Assembly: GCF_018143015.1 (NCBI RefSeq)
Contig: NC_054756.1
Coordinates: 30,129,940 to 30,193,939, forward strand
Direction: 5' to 3'
Source: Lytechinus variegatus
Lineage: Eukaryota > Echinodermata > Echinoidea > Temnopleuroida > Toxopneustidae
Length of the DNA stretch: 64,000 bases
The notes under the pieces are model-generated. The model saw only the letters and a program-made list of their open reading frames with translations, was not told the origin of the DNA and ran no database searches. The position numbers and the translations under genes are program-made. This document shows positions 12,743 to 23,509 of this stretch, in pieces (within the stretch, counting starts at the first letter, position 1; each line of letters starts with the position of its first letter).

Positions 12743-13414
12743 CTTAAAGGACTGGGCTATTTGAGATATATTGAGGGCAGGGGTCCATGATGCCCCCATT
12801 CTGATCTCGGCCGCCATTCGCACTATTCGGCACGCACATTCTTTAACACATAAACTACAAGCCAGTATCACAAAAAAAAGGAAAATAATTATTTTTTATT
12901 CCTTATGAATAAAATATTATTTGCATATTTAACACCCAATTTCACTTCAAATTTTTCCAGATGTTATCTTTGTAATCTAATTTAAGGGTTTCCGCAAAAG
13001 AAAAATTGCGAAAGCCAATTTTTCCTTATGTATATCTTTGTTATTGTATTAATAATTTCTTATGTATTTCTCTATTTTTCATCTTTTGTTTTTTATGTTT
13101 TTCAATGGAATTACAGTCAATTGATTCAACAACTTAATTAAACCCTAAATTAATCAAACAGACCAATTAGAACAAAAAATAATCACCATTTAATGAATTT
13201 GATCTCCCATAGACTTTGTACAAAAGGTACAAAAATGAGCTATTTTTTGCATGACATCGTCCTGTACAATGTAAAAAGTCATATGGCGTCGCAATGCTAT
13301 ACCCATACATGTGGCAGATTTGGTCTCAAATTCATTTTGCATTTCGGAAATATCGCATGAAGCGCTGACGGGGGCCATCATAGCTACCACCCCCCTCCCC
13401 CAGTCCTTTTAAGG
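12743..13414. mobile_element. Fold-back element with CTTAAAGGACTGGG ends
   Basis: CTTAAAGGACTGGG at the left pairs with CCCAGTCCTTTTAAGG at the right, and inner GGTCCATGATGCCCCC pairs loosely with GGGGGCCATCATAGC. The minus-strand frame inside it is not a gene. It directly abuts the hAT-like element that follows. Confidence 0.5.
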
Positions 13415-13420
13415 TTAAGG

Positions 13421-13854
13421 CAGGGTGCAACATAACTTTTAAGAAGTGCTTGCCCAGTCGGGCAAGTACATTTTTAAATAGTTGGAACATACTTGCCCAA
13501 AATCACTTGCCTGAAAAAATCCTTGAAAAAGTTTTACCTCTTCAAAAGAAAGTTTTGAGGTTTTATAAACCATTAACCCTTTTACATCTTTTGACATATG
13601 AACTGATCTACCTTGTTATTGCATTTCTTTTTCCAAAGTGATTTTACCTTGCCTGCCATGGCCAAAATCAGGGTCAATATCATAGCACATGGACCCTAAT
13701 TTTGGTTATTCTGCTGTGAGAATTTTGCTCTCTACAGTGTGAATTTTGCTTGTTCAATTCGGGCAAGTAATTTTGGTCTTTACTTCAAAACACTTGCCCG
13801 ACTCTAACTTTTACTTGCCCCGGGCAATCGGGCGAGTGCTTATGTAGCACCCTG
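13421..13854. mobile_element. hAT-like non-autonomous DNA transposon
   Basis: Inverted termini CAGGGTGCAACATAAC and CTTATGTAGCACCCTG are flanked by a direct repeat GTTAAGG at 13414-13420 and 13855-13861. The subterminal sequence is rich in CTTGCCC/GGGCAAG words. The CAGG-type ends and a duplication of 7-8 bases fit the hAT superfamily. No transposase frame. Confidence 0.65.
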
Positions 13855-14329
13855 GTTAAGGTCCTTAAGGGACATGGTAATGAGATTTTTACCAAGTGAA
13901 AATTGAACCCTGGTCACCAGAATCAGAAACCTTGCTTTATCCACTAAACTATTGCAACCTCATAAAAAAATCAACTAAAAATAAGAAAACAGCTTTTATG
14001 ACTTTCTATTTATCATCATGGCGTAAAAAAAAATTGACAGCTGAAATCTGCTTGGTCTTAGACATAGGAGTTTTAATTATAAAACATCAGACTACTAAAT
14101 CTTTGAATTAATTCTTTGGTTAAGTTTGGTTTCATTCCTACACAGACAGATGAACAGCTAGCTTGTTTGCTAGCTAGCCATCTTGCACAAAACACTATGA
14201 CATGTGGGGGACCCATTCCCTATATACTCAATGTAATTGTAATCCCCTAATTAAACCAGAGACTGTCTAAGAGAGGCACGAGACAGATGCCTAAGTTAGA
14301 TCTAGAGCATTTTTAGACGTGTCATTGGC

Positions 14330-14490
14330 GTCCATCTGAACCATCGTATCAGTCAATTTTGGTTAAAAAATTGATTTTGAGATCTTTGCAGAAAATGATC
14401 AAGTACAACTACAAGTCCTATTCTATTCATAACTTAATTTCTATGCAGCAATCTATTTTAGTTTTTGAGATATGAGGGGATTTTCACGGA
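14330..14490. repeat. Unclassified interspersed repeat, copy 1
   Basis: About 160 bases, beginning ACCATCGTATCAGTCAA and ending near TTTTTGAGATATGAGG, recur at 54180-54335 at high similarity. No termini, tRNA boxes or coding frame are visible. Confidence 0.6.
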
Positions 14491-14616
14491 GATGCCATAC
14501 AAAATTAGATCTTCAAACTTTTAATTATTTTTTCAATTATTATCATATTATAATTAATTATAATCAAAATTCAAATTTTATTATTTGAGCTCAGACACTC
14601 GCATAAGCGCATGCAA

Positions 14617-14742
14617 TGTTTTGAAATCGGCAACAAATTATTTATACTTGTGTGAGGAACTCCATGTTGGCTCTAATTTCTGTTTTGAAATCGGCAGCAA
14701 ATTATTTATACGTGTGAGGAAGTCCATGATGGCTCTAATTTC
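14617..14742. repeat. Tandem duplication of about 62 bp
   Basis: GTTTTGAAATCGGCAACAAA with its following ~42 bases is immediately repeated with few changes (CAGCAAATT for CAACAAATT, CATGATGGC for CATGTTGGC). Confidence 0.8.
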
Positions 14743-15077
14743 TAAATCACCAATTTTTAGGCTACCCGGAGGATGGATTTGGAGTGAAATTAAGGAGTAA
14801 AGTAAAAAATTAAGCTTTTAAAGTTTTTTGATGCAGTTTTTACGTCTTTTTTCTTCAATAGACTCGCTTGGAGTTTGAGGTTCTGGTACAACGTAGATGG
14901 AGCGTAGCGGTAGTGAAATGGACATGGTGCAGGGTGGGGCCTGCACGAACATCACTTGAGATAATTTTCACTTAAACAGCTCAAATAACAAAAAAAAAAC
15001 CTAAAGAAAACAAATATTTTGGAGCAACAGCACGTCAAAGATATTATGACATTAATCCCCAAGAGCCTCCTGGCTAG

Positions 15078-15097
15078 TCTAGAGTCTAGACTCTAGC
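15078..15097. other. Perfect 18-bp palindrome
   Basis: CTAGAGTCTAGACTCTAG at 15079-15096 is its own reverse complement and sits in a CTAG-rich patch. No function is assigned. Confidence 0.6.
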
Positions 15098-15349
15098 CTA
15101 GGCCTATTAATCTCTAGACCAAAAGATTCAGTCTCTGTATTTTGGTTGTTCCGCTGAACTGCGTTGGCTCACTCACCAATACATAGACTGAAGAACTTGG
15201 AGGCCTGTACGTACAGACAACGTAATAGCAGTCGGCGGAAACCCGATTTTCCGATTGTTTTTTTTGTACATGAAATGTCACATTATGAAAAAGAAATCAC
15301 ATCCATATTTAAGAAAAAATGTTTAAAATTAAGAAATATCGTACCTTAG

Positions 15350-15840
15350 ACCGCAGTTACCGCTAAGTTTCAAATGATGATCGAAACATCGTCATCTTCG
15401 ATCCTTTCGTTGGTCAACGTAAGTTGCCATCTTGGATGACATCATCATCCTTACAGACCTATTTTACCAGTCGCTATATATCGCGATTTGTGCCGCTGAT
15501 TTGCACCATGCTTTGCGCTTGTATTTGTAGATGTGTATGCGTTCGGAACTTGTCGCTCGCATTAATTGGCCAGTACTGCACTGTGCTTCACTGCACTTGA
15601 CCAGTACGACAATACACCAGACGGTGGACTGTACTGTTTCCAGAAGAAGAAGCCAAGATATCGAAAATTTAATCGGAAAGCCTTGATAAAAGCACAACTT
15701 GTTGACGGCTGCCATATTTTCCTCTCCGGCAGAAAATTAAACTCGCACATCAATGATGTGGAGCTCATCCGGCATCTCGCTACACAATTTAAATTTCAGC
15801 CCAGTTGACACTGTAGTGAATTATACTGGTGACATAAATT
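15350..15840. other. Non-coding interval, possible 5' region of the TMEM244-like gene
   Basis: A GTACGA donor preceded by CTAAG on the minus strand near 15352, and a relative lack of repeats, could mark a non-coding first exon of the TMEM244-like gene, but no link can be shown. The plus-strand frame at 15566-15808 (containing GLYCFQKKKPRYRKFNRK) has no ATG at its start and resembles no family I know. I do not call it a gene. Confidence 0.25.
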
Positions 15841-15844
15841 GAGG

Positions 15845-17615
15845 ATATAGAATTGAAATTGATGAAGAAATGACATAGAAGCATTTTTTGTGATCTATGA
15901 AAAAACTTCATATGAATTAAGTATTAATTATTATCTAATCAAAGTTTCTTAACTTTGTGTAGAACCTTGGTGAACCTAATGTAGCTCTCAGATGGAACAA
16001 AAATAACCAAAATCAATCAACAAATACGTAAGCAATTTTTGTGAGTTTTGAAAATATATGAATAAATAGCAGATTCAATGAGTTTCAAAATTCTATGTTT
16101 AAATTTTGTATCACCACCTCGAGCTATCATATAAAGCAAACAAAACTGAAATTGATCAACAAATGAAGAAGAAAAAACATTTTTTGTGATTTATGAATAA
16201 ATTTTTCATAAATTAGAATAAATAATTTTCCAGACAAAATTTCAAAATTTTGTGTACAAGTTTGGTGGGCCTCATGAAGTTCTACCGGATGGAAGAAAAA
16301 ATATCAAAATCTGTCAACAAATAATGAAGAAGAGGCATTTTCTGTGATTTCTGAATAAATTTCGCATAAATAAGCATAAGTAATTTTCTACTGAAAATTT
16401 TCAAAATTCTGTGTAGAAGTTTGGCGGGCCTCATGAAGTTCTACCGGATGGAAGAAAAAAATTCAAAATCTGTCAACAAATAAAGAAGAAGAGGCATTTT
16501 CTGTGATTTCTGAATAAATTTCGCATAAGTATGGACAAGCTGCATGGTCACCATATAAATTGAGTGAACAAAGAAAGTTAGAAAGTGTACAGAGGCGAGC
16601 CACAAAAATGATTCCAGGTTTTAGAAATCTGTCTTATATGGAACGTCTCATGAAACTAAAATTACCGAGTCTTGCTCATAGGCGAAGGAGAGGTGACATG
16701 ATTGATGTCTACAAGTACATGACTGGAATATATTACACACAACACAACCCTTTCACTAAGTCACAGAGGAGGTCTAGAGGTCATAGGTTGAAGTTGGAGA
16801 AGAAATTTTCTAGGCTTGATATTAGAAAGTACTTTTTCAGTAACAGGGTTGTAGATGTGTGGAATAGTCTTCCTGACAGTGTTATTTCAGCCCCTTCAGT
16901 CAACTCCTTCAAAATTCGTCTAGATAGGCACTGGTCAAGGAATTATGATTTGCTCTATAAGCCAGTGTAGGCAGTATTGTCTTTGTCTTTCCACGGTTTC
17001 TAGCATACATGTACACACTTCTGTCAGTCCTTTCTCGTCTTAAGTACCGGTATATATATTTTGTTTTAATACAATGGATACTGTACTACCACCAGAGGAG
17101 ATACTCCGATCGATGAACAGGCACTCAACTCAAGCCTACAGCATCGAGGACTTAAAGTAAAGTAAGTAAGTAAGTAAGTAAAGTAAGTAATTTTCTACTG
17201 AAAATTTCAAAAATCTGTGTAGAAGTTTGGTGAACCTCATAAAGTTCTACAAGATGGAAGAAGAAAAAAAGTTAAAATTTGTCAACAATTGAAGAAAAAG
17301 CATTTTATGTGAAATTTTAAAAATATGAATAAATTAATTTTGAATAAATTAGCATAAAAATTGTTTTAGTCAAAATTTCAAAATTCTGTGTACAAGACTG
17401 GTGAACCTCATTAAGCTCTACCAGATGGAAGCTAAAAAATCAAAATCAGTCAACAAATAAAGAAGAAGTAGGCCTACTGTAGGCCTAGCATTTTTTGTGA
17501 ATTTTGAAAAATGCGCATAAATTAGCATATCTAATGAACTTTAAAATTCCGTGTAGAAGTTTTGAATGCCCCACCTAGTGCTATCATATAAAGCAAACAG
17601 AATTGAAATGGCGAA
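15845..17615. repeat. Satellite-like tandem array, about 150-170 bp monomer, split by a LINE
   Basis: About seven monomers share AAAATTCTGTGTAGAAG, a GTGAACCTCATGAAGTTCTA-type stretch, ACCAGATGGAAG, and CAACAAATAAAGAAGAAG followed by CATTTTTTGTGA. Similarity between neighbours varies, and the monomers at 16155-16475 are closest to each other. The array ends near 17610 and runs into a GACGGACGACAGACGACGGA tail. A LINE 3' fragment splits one monomer at 16529-17186. Confidence 0.75.
16529..17186 (+). mobile_element. LINE 3' fragment (CR1/Jockey-like reverse transcriptase tail) with a GTAA-repeat end
   Basis: A frame runs from 16529 to the TAG at 16968, through WSPYKLSEQRKLESVQRRAT, KMIPGFRNLSYMERL and FFSNRVVDVWNSLPDSVISA. 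This is the usual C-terminal region after the reverse-transcriptase domain in CR1/Jockey-type LINEs. About 150 bases of 3'UTR follow, ending in (GTAA)n-type repeats at 17160-17186, a typical microsatellite tail. It is 5'-truncated, as expected from aborted target-primed reverse transcription. The satellite monomer resumes right after it. The last coding part is still open, so the insertion is fairly young. Confidence 0.8.
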
Positions 17616-17629
17616 GTATTAGCATTTTG

Positions 17630-18780
17630 AAATTGTGGACGGACGACAGACGACGGACGCCACGCCACAAGCTCATCTTGCCCTTCATGCCTTCTTCGGG
17701 CTGGATGAGCTAAAAATAAGGTCAAGGATAACCCGGGGAATAACTCATCAGTAACATGTATTTTCGATATTTTATAGAGTTTACATAGTATCAATAAAAA
17801 ATTAGAGTCTAACGAAAATAGTGGGTATTCATTTAAGATAATAATGTCATTTAAAATCTAAATTTTTCTAAAAGAAATTAAAAATCTGGACAAAACCTGC
17901 CCTCCGAATTGTCGACCCAGATTACACATGCAGGCTCGCACTAACACACTACCGTCGGTGAATGGAGATTATAGTAAAATGTCAGAAACTGTTGAATAAA
18001 AATACCCAGAAACGACGGTTATTCCTGTCTAATTAATCTCGAGCTCCACCGCCCCGCGGCCTTCGGCTTCGCCAACCCCTTCCCAGAGGCAGAGGCCACG
18101 GCTCCCGCGTAGGCGTAGCTTCTCCCGATGCCGATGTGAACGTTGCTGCAATGCAAAACATCCGCCGCAACGGGTTTCGCTTCACTAGTTTTTTTATATG
18201 AAAATACCTGTATTACAAATTAAGCATGATTATTCAACTTTTACCCCACATACCTTTCCAATGGCAGAAAATGACACCATTTTTATGAAATTGCAGCGAA
18301 GAGCCGCCGATGATGTTTACTAAAAGGTACAAAAACAATTAGAGGCATAAGCCATAACGTTTACTCATTAGCCAGGTAGTGTAAGCTGCAGGTGGCAAAA
18401 TGAAAAAGAAAAGAAACTAAAAAATCACCAAGATGTTCAGATAATGATTTCTTTTGCACAAGGAAACATACACTCTTCATCAAAATCGCAATGGTTATCA
18501 TTTATTAAAAATATTTTGGATTATGTAGGGCTAGTGAATTTGTTGTTGGCGCAAGGGGTGGATTTAGTGCAGCATGGATTCACACACTGCTAAGGCCTAA
18601 GCTGCTAAAGTTAAACTATTTTTAGAGACGGTGGAGGGAAGAGATCCCAGAGAGGCAGAGATCTTATGGTCAAATAGAATTTCTACAATTATACTTTGAT
18701 GTTAGCTTACAGGCCCTGTGTAAGATATATCATTCAACTTGTAGGTAAATTCAGCTGTCGAACAAATGGATTGCGTGTTT
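17630..18780. other. Non-coding interval with a GC-rich patch
   Basis: No exon or RNA gene is supported. A GC-rich patch at about 18040-18180 (CCGCCCCGCGGCCTTCGGC and following) stands out from the AT-rich surroundings but contains no clear reading frame. Confidence 0.4.
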
Positions 18781-18789
18781 TAATAAGGG

Positions 18790-19285
18790 GAGGTTTCTGT
18801 AATGAATGGCACTATAGACCTATCTCGATCCCTTACCTCTACCATCTGTAAGGTTGCAGAGCATATTGTACACAGCCAAATCATGCATCATCTGGATACA
18901 TGCAACCTCCTATCAAACTGTCAGTTTGGCTTTAGAAAGAGACGATCTTGTGAGTCGCAACTGTTATTAACAGTTCATGACCTTGTGACAGGACTCAGAG
19001 ACAAGCAACAGCTCGATGCCATTCTTCTTGACTTTTCAAAGGCCTTCGACCAAGTGCCTCATGAGCGTCTCCTTCTTAAACTTACTTTCATGGATAAAAG
19101 ACTTTCTGACAGGGCGTACAGGGCACGGTATACTTGATGGAAAGATGAGCAACACCATTTCTGTCACATCGGGCGTGCCCCAAGGTACAGTCCTCGGTCC
19201 GCTTCTGTTCTTGATTTTCATCAATGACCTAGCCAATGTTCAGGAATGGGAGAGGAAATGGCTCGTGTCGTTTAATGCTGACATG
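18790..19285 (+). pseudogene. LINE reverse-transcriptase relic, cut by a DNA transposon
   Basis: It contains Y-R-P-I-S, then LTSTICKVAEHIVHSQI and NCQFGFRKRRSCESQLL, then motif A (LLDFSKAFDQVPHERLL), then in another frame motif B (SGVPQGTVLGPLLFLIFIND) and WERKWLVSFNAD. At least two frame changes are present. The segment that should carry the catalytic [YF]ADD motif is absent, because INDL runs straight into NVQEWERKW. It is a dead CR1/Jockey-type fragment that ends where the hAT-like element starts at 19286. Confidence 0.85.
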
Positions 19286-21891
19286 CAGGCGCGTACGCAG
19301 GATTTTTGAAAGGGGGGGGGGGGTTTCGAGCTGATTATTTTTTTTTTAAATCTCCCGCCCAGTCTCTAAAAAGTGATGAGCGGGGGGGGGGGGGAGGTGA
19401 TGATTTTTTTCTTTTTTTATCAGCGCTGCAAATAAGACAATAACATTTAAGTGGGGATGGGTATGTAACAGTGCGGTCATGAGTCATGACCCGCGAGCGA
19501 GCAGAAATGTTCTCTTTTTGCGTTGAAAACATAACCTTTTTGTCAATAGTTTGTTGGTATCATAGTCGATGCTACATGTCCTTCGGATCGTAGCACTCAT
19601 GATATGGCCGCGCGTAGCCAGGATTTCATTTTGGAGGGGGCGGTAAATGCACGCGAAGCGTGCCAACACTTACAGAGCGCGCGAAGCGCGCTCCCTAGAG
19701 GGTGGGTGCAGGGAGGGGAAGCTTTTAGTGTTTCATAAATTAAAATGAAAAGGAGCCGTTTCTCTTGTCTCTAGTACCTCCGATTCAGTTGACTATATTG
19801 CGATTTTGAACCTTGTTTTCAAAAGTGATTGTAAACACACAGAAGAGGTATAAAATGGAGGAAATTAAAATGATAATAACTCCGCGCGAAGCGCGGAAGC
19901 TAAAGTGATTTATCAAATTTTCTTGCCATAAAAAGGGTCCCGAGAAAAGGGTATTCTCAAAGATATATTGAAACTTTCTTTGGAAAGATCAGATTTGATT
20001 ACAAACAATTTAGCATCAGTGCATATTTTTAACTCGCAAAACAGAGGAGAAGATTGGTAGAGGAAGATATTCCTCCCCGCGATGAGCAATGAAACTCTGA
20101 AATTTCAAAGGGCGGACGTTTCATCAAATGTAGATATCTCTAATACCCAATCGTCTCTAATTCAATTGATTTTCTAAGATTATTGAACTTCATTACAAGG
20201 AAAATAGTGCGCATAAAGTTGAAACTTCTGTGATTTATTGAAATTATCTATCTATATAATAAAGGATGATTATTTTTTTTTAATTTATCCTGAAGCGCTT
20301 CATTTTGAATAAAGAGAAACTTAAGTGTCATTCATAATTTCAAACTGAGGGCGCCAAACAGGACAGGAGATGAATGTATACAGGGAAATGACATGAAGTT
20401 TAATACAATTTGATAAAAAAAAATATTGTACTTTTTTATTTAATACGACACGAATTCCATACCTTCCTCTTTTTAAATTAGGAACCTGTTTGTCCCCAAA
20501 TTATGGTTGTTTATAGTAATGAGCTGAAAAGCGGGAGAAGCTGACTTTATGGAGGTGACGGCAGAAACTGATATAAAGATTTTACCCGCTCGGAGCCGAC
20601 CAGACCAGAAGTTGTGCGATCAATTGAAAAAAAAAGATAACTTCATACATTTACTTCGGCCTAACCTTACTCAAATTCATGCCCTAATGTATACAATTTT
20701 AACTTTAACTGGCAAGAAGCACATAGCTGAGGTGGAAAAACAGGGTTAGAGAAAAGGTGGGGGAACAATGGAGAACTGCAATATTGTCATTTAACCGCGC
20801 GCAGCGCGGAAGCAAAATTCATATATGAATTTAAAGCAAGAAGAGTGAAGGAGTTTCTCTTTTGAGAAAAAAATAAAGAATAAATAGAAAAAACACAAAG
20901 CTACCTTTCTTCCCTTTCCTTCCTTCCCTTTTCCTTTTCTCCTCTCCTTTTTTCCCTTCTTTTTTTTTTCTTTTTGGGGACGTTTTTTTTTGGGGGGGCG
21001 ACCGCCCCCCTGGCTACGCGCCTGGATATGGCCTTGTTCAGAACACTAGAAACTTGAGAAATGTCATGAATAATTACGAGCGAGCGGAGCAAGCGAGCCG
21101 AAATGTTTGCGTTTTTCCGTCAAAACATACAATTCTTCTCAATAGCTTGTTGGTAATGATTACATATTAGTTGATGATACATGTCCTTCTGCTCGTAAGT
21201 CTCATGATATGGCCTTGATCAAGAGACTAGAAACTTAAGAAATTTCATAAATGATTACGAGCGAGCGGAGTGAGCGAGCCGAAATTTTCGCGTTTTCCCG
21301 TCAAAACATACATTTCTTGTCAATAGTTTGTTAGTAAATCAAGTATTAGTCGATGCTACATGTCCTTCTAGTCGTAACACTCATAATACGGCCTTGAACA
21401 AGAGACTAGATACTTATGGAATTTCATAAATTATTACGAGCGAGCGGAGCGAGCTAACCGACATTTTAGCGTTTTCCGTCATTTTGGTTTTTATATTGGT
21501 AAAACATATTTTGTAAGAAAACGTATGTCTTTGTCTTGGTTCACTTGTATTCATAAGTATACATCATGATAATCATGTATGGCCTTGTTAATGGCGATAC
21601 CGTGATCATGTCGGCGACATGCGGAAATAAAAGATATAATAAAATGGAGCGAGCGAAGCGAGCGGAAATTTTTTCTGTGTTTTTCGTCGGAAACATGAGA
21701 TTCTGTTCATTATTGCTGTCATATACATTATTGGGTAGGGGAACTGTCCGTAACCAGACCAAGGAGTTATCAGGCGCTTGCCCGATAACTCCTTGACCAG
21801 ACCGACCTCTGGGGAGACAAGCAAAAAAAAAAAGGAAATGAAAAGGGGGGGTTTGAACCCCCGAAACCCCCCCCCCTTGCGTACGCGCCTG
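19286..21891. mobile_element. hAT-like non-autonomous element containing ~180-bp tandem monomers
   Basis: Ends CAGGCGCGTACGCAGGATTT and its mirror CCTTGCGTACGCGCCTG, each followed inward by a long G or C run. Inside, ~180-bp monomers repeat ACGAGCGAGCGGAGCGAGC, CGTTTTCCGTCAAAACATAC, CATGTCCTTC and TCATGATATGGCCTTG. One monomer is broken by a second element at 19609-21025. No transposase frame is visible. It sits in a LINE relic on its left side. Confidence 0.65.
19609..21025. mobile_element. Nested hAT-like element inside 19286-21891
   Basis: Termini GCGCGTAGCCAGGATTT and its mirror CCTGGCTACGCGCCTGG are each backed by a G or C run. They are flanked by ATATGGCC at 19602-19609 and 21026-21033, an 8-base duplication of the hAT type. 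Sibling monomers outside read GATATGGCCTTG uninterrupted, which shows the empty site. The interior has several GCGCGAAGCGCG palindromes and no gene. Confidence 0.7.
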
Positions 21892-22059
21892 GCTCAGGGC
21901 TCATGTCTTTTTTCGGAATACTCTAGTTTTCAAGTATATCAGAGAGATGTGACGTTGTCAAATCCAGTCAATATACACCAAATAGGTTTCCTCGCACTTT
22001 GAGCTATTATTGTTTTATGTAGTGACATATGCTTCTTTTTCATGACTACTTAAAGTGAT

Positions 22060-23043
22060 CGCCCAATTTTAAGGTCTTAATATAAAACATTTCCTGTCCC
22101 TTTTTCTGATCTGAATATCAAAAATTTTCAGCTCGCGCTTCGCGCTCGCATCATTTGGTTAGTGAAATACGTACTATGGTCTTAGTGAATTCCTACAAAC
22201 AAGCATTAGAATGTCCCTCCTCAGGTCTGAATTACTTATATTTTCAGCTCGCGCTTTGTGCTCGCAATATTTCATTAGTGAGATGCGTATAATAATCATG
22301 ATTACACTGACTACAAAAAGTGCTTCATGTGTTTAGATGTAATTCTCACTAAATCAGCAAGCGCTTGGCACTCGCATTAGATGACTATGGTGAGATATGT
22401 ATACTCTTAATGGATTCCTTAAAAAATAGTTCTCAAAATATCATTTTTTCTTATCTCAATCTCAAAAATTTGCAGCTCGCGCTTCGCGCTCGCATCATTT
22501 GGTTAGTGAAATACGTAAGGTCTTAGTTAAACAAGCCTTAGAATGCCCCACTTCAGGTCCGAATTTCCTAAATTTCAGCTCGCGTTTCGCGCTCGCAATA
22601 TTTGATTAGTGAAATGCGTATGTGAATCATGATTACAATGATTGCAAGTGCTTCCTGTGTTTAGATATAATTCTAACAAAATCAGCAAGCGCTTGGCACT
22701 CGCATTAGATGAATATGGTGAGATATGTTAAAGTCCTTAAAATGTCCCTGTTTGGGGTCAATTCAAGCTTGTGCTCGATCGCGCTCGTATTGTTTGTTTA
22801 GCAAGACAGGTATGTAACATGATAACAAAAATTTGCTTATAATGTCCCTTCCAAGGTCTAAATGTCAAAAATTTTCAGCTCGCGCTTCGCGCTCGCATGA
22901 TCAGTGAGATACATATCCGTTTAATGGCACTGTCCTTAAAATATCAGTATACCTGGCAACTGAGCGCGCTTTGCGCGCTCACTAGGTGACTCAAAATTTT
23001 TTATGGTGCCCACCCCCATGCCGTGACCCACGGTACGCCACTG
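22060..23043. repeat. Tandem array with CTCGCGCTTCGCGCTCGC palindromes, ending in a hAT-like terminus
   Basis: Subunits of about 120 bases group into units of about 380 bases. Each subunit carries TTTCAGCTCGCGCTTCGCGC or a variant, then a TTAGTGA(A/G)ATACGT-like stretch. The right end at 23020-23043 (CCGTGACCCACGGTACGCCA then CTG) looks like a CAGTGGCGTACC-type transposon terminus. I could not find its left partner. Confidence 0.65.
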
Positions 23044-23062
23044 AGTACGTTGATGGGATAAA

Positions 23063-23508
23063 GGTCAACAGAACATTTAGCAACCCCTCCCTCCATCTCT
23101 ACCCCCACTTCTCTCCTCCTGAGAGACTAATAAGCTCGGCTAGGCTGGGCAGGAATTACCGTTTTTGAGTGGTTAGTTATTGGAACTTGCAAAGCTAAGG
23201 GTGTTATTCTAAATTAATGAGTGATATAAGTTTTGGTTTCTTATAGGCAAATTTCATGAGTTACTAAATTGAAATTTAATGCATGAGTGAACAGGAATTA
23301 CAATTTTAGTGAAGCATATCTTGTGTCCCTCAGCAGTGTGTTCGTGAGAGCCAGAGTAATGTGATGGTACCTGTTACAAGCGAGAAGACGAGATATGGTA
23401 AGACTTGGTTAAAAGGGCATTCCTCTTCTTTTCAGGACTTCACACGCATACATGACAATAGAAATTCTCTCAACAGGAGGGGGGGGGGTGCTAAATGTTC
23501 TGTTGACC
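23063..23508. mobile_element. Fold-back element with 25-bp arms
   Basis: GGTCAACAGAACATTTAGCA and following bases at the left are mirrored by GCTAAATGTTCTGTTGACC at the right, with C- and G-rich stretches just inside. The interior shows no coding signal. Confidence 0.55.
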
Positions 23509-23509
23509 C

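Noticed and set aside
15566-15808. 80-codon plus-strand frame
   Set aside because: No ATG at its start and no recognisable family. It is kept only as a note in the non-coding interval.
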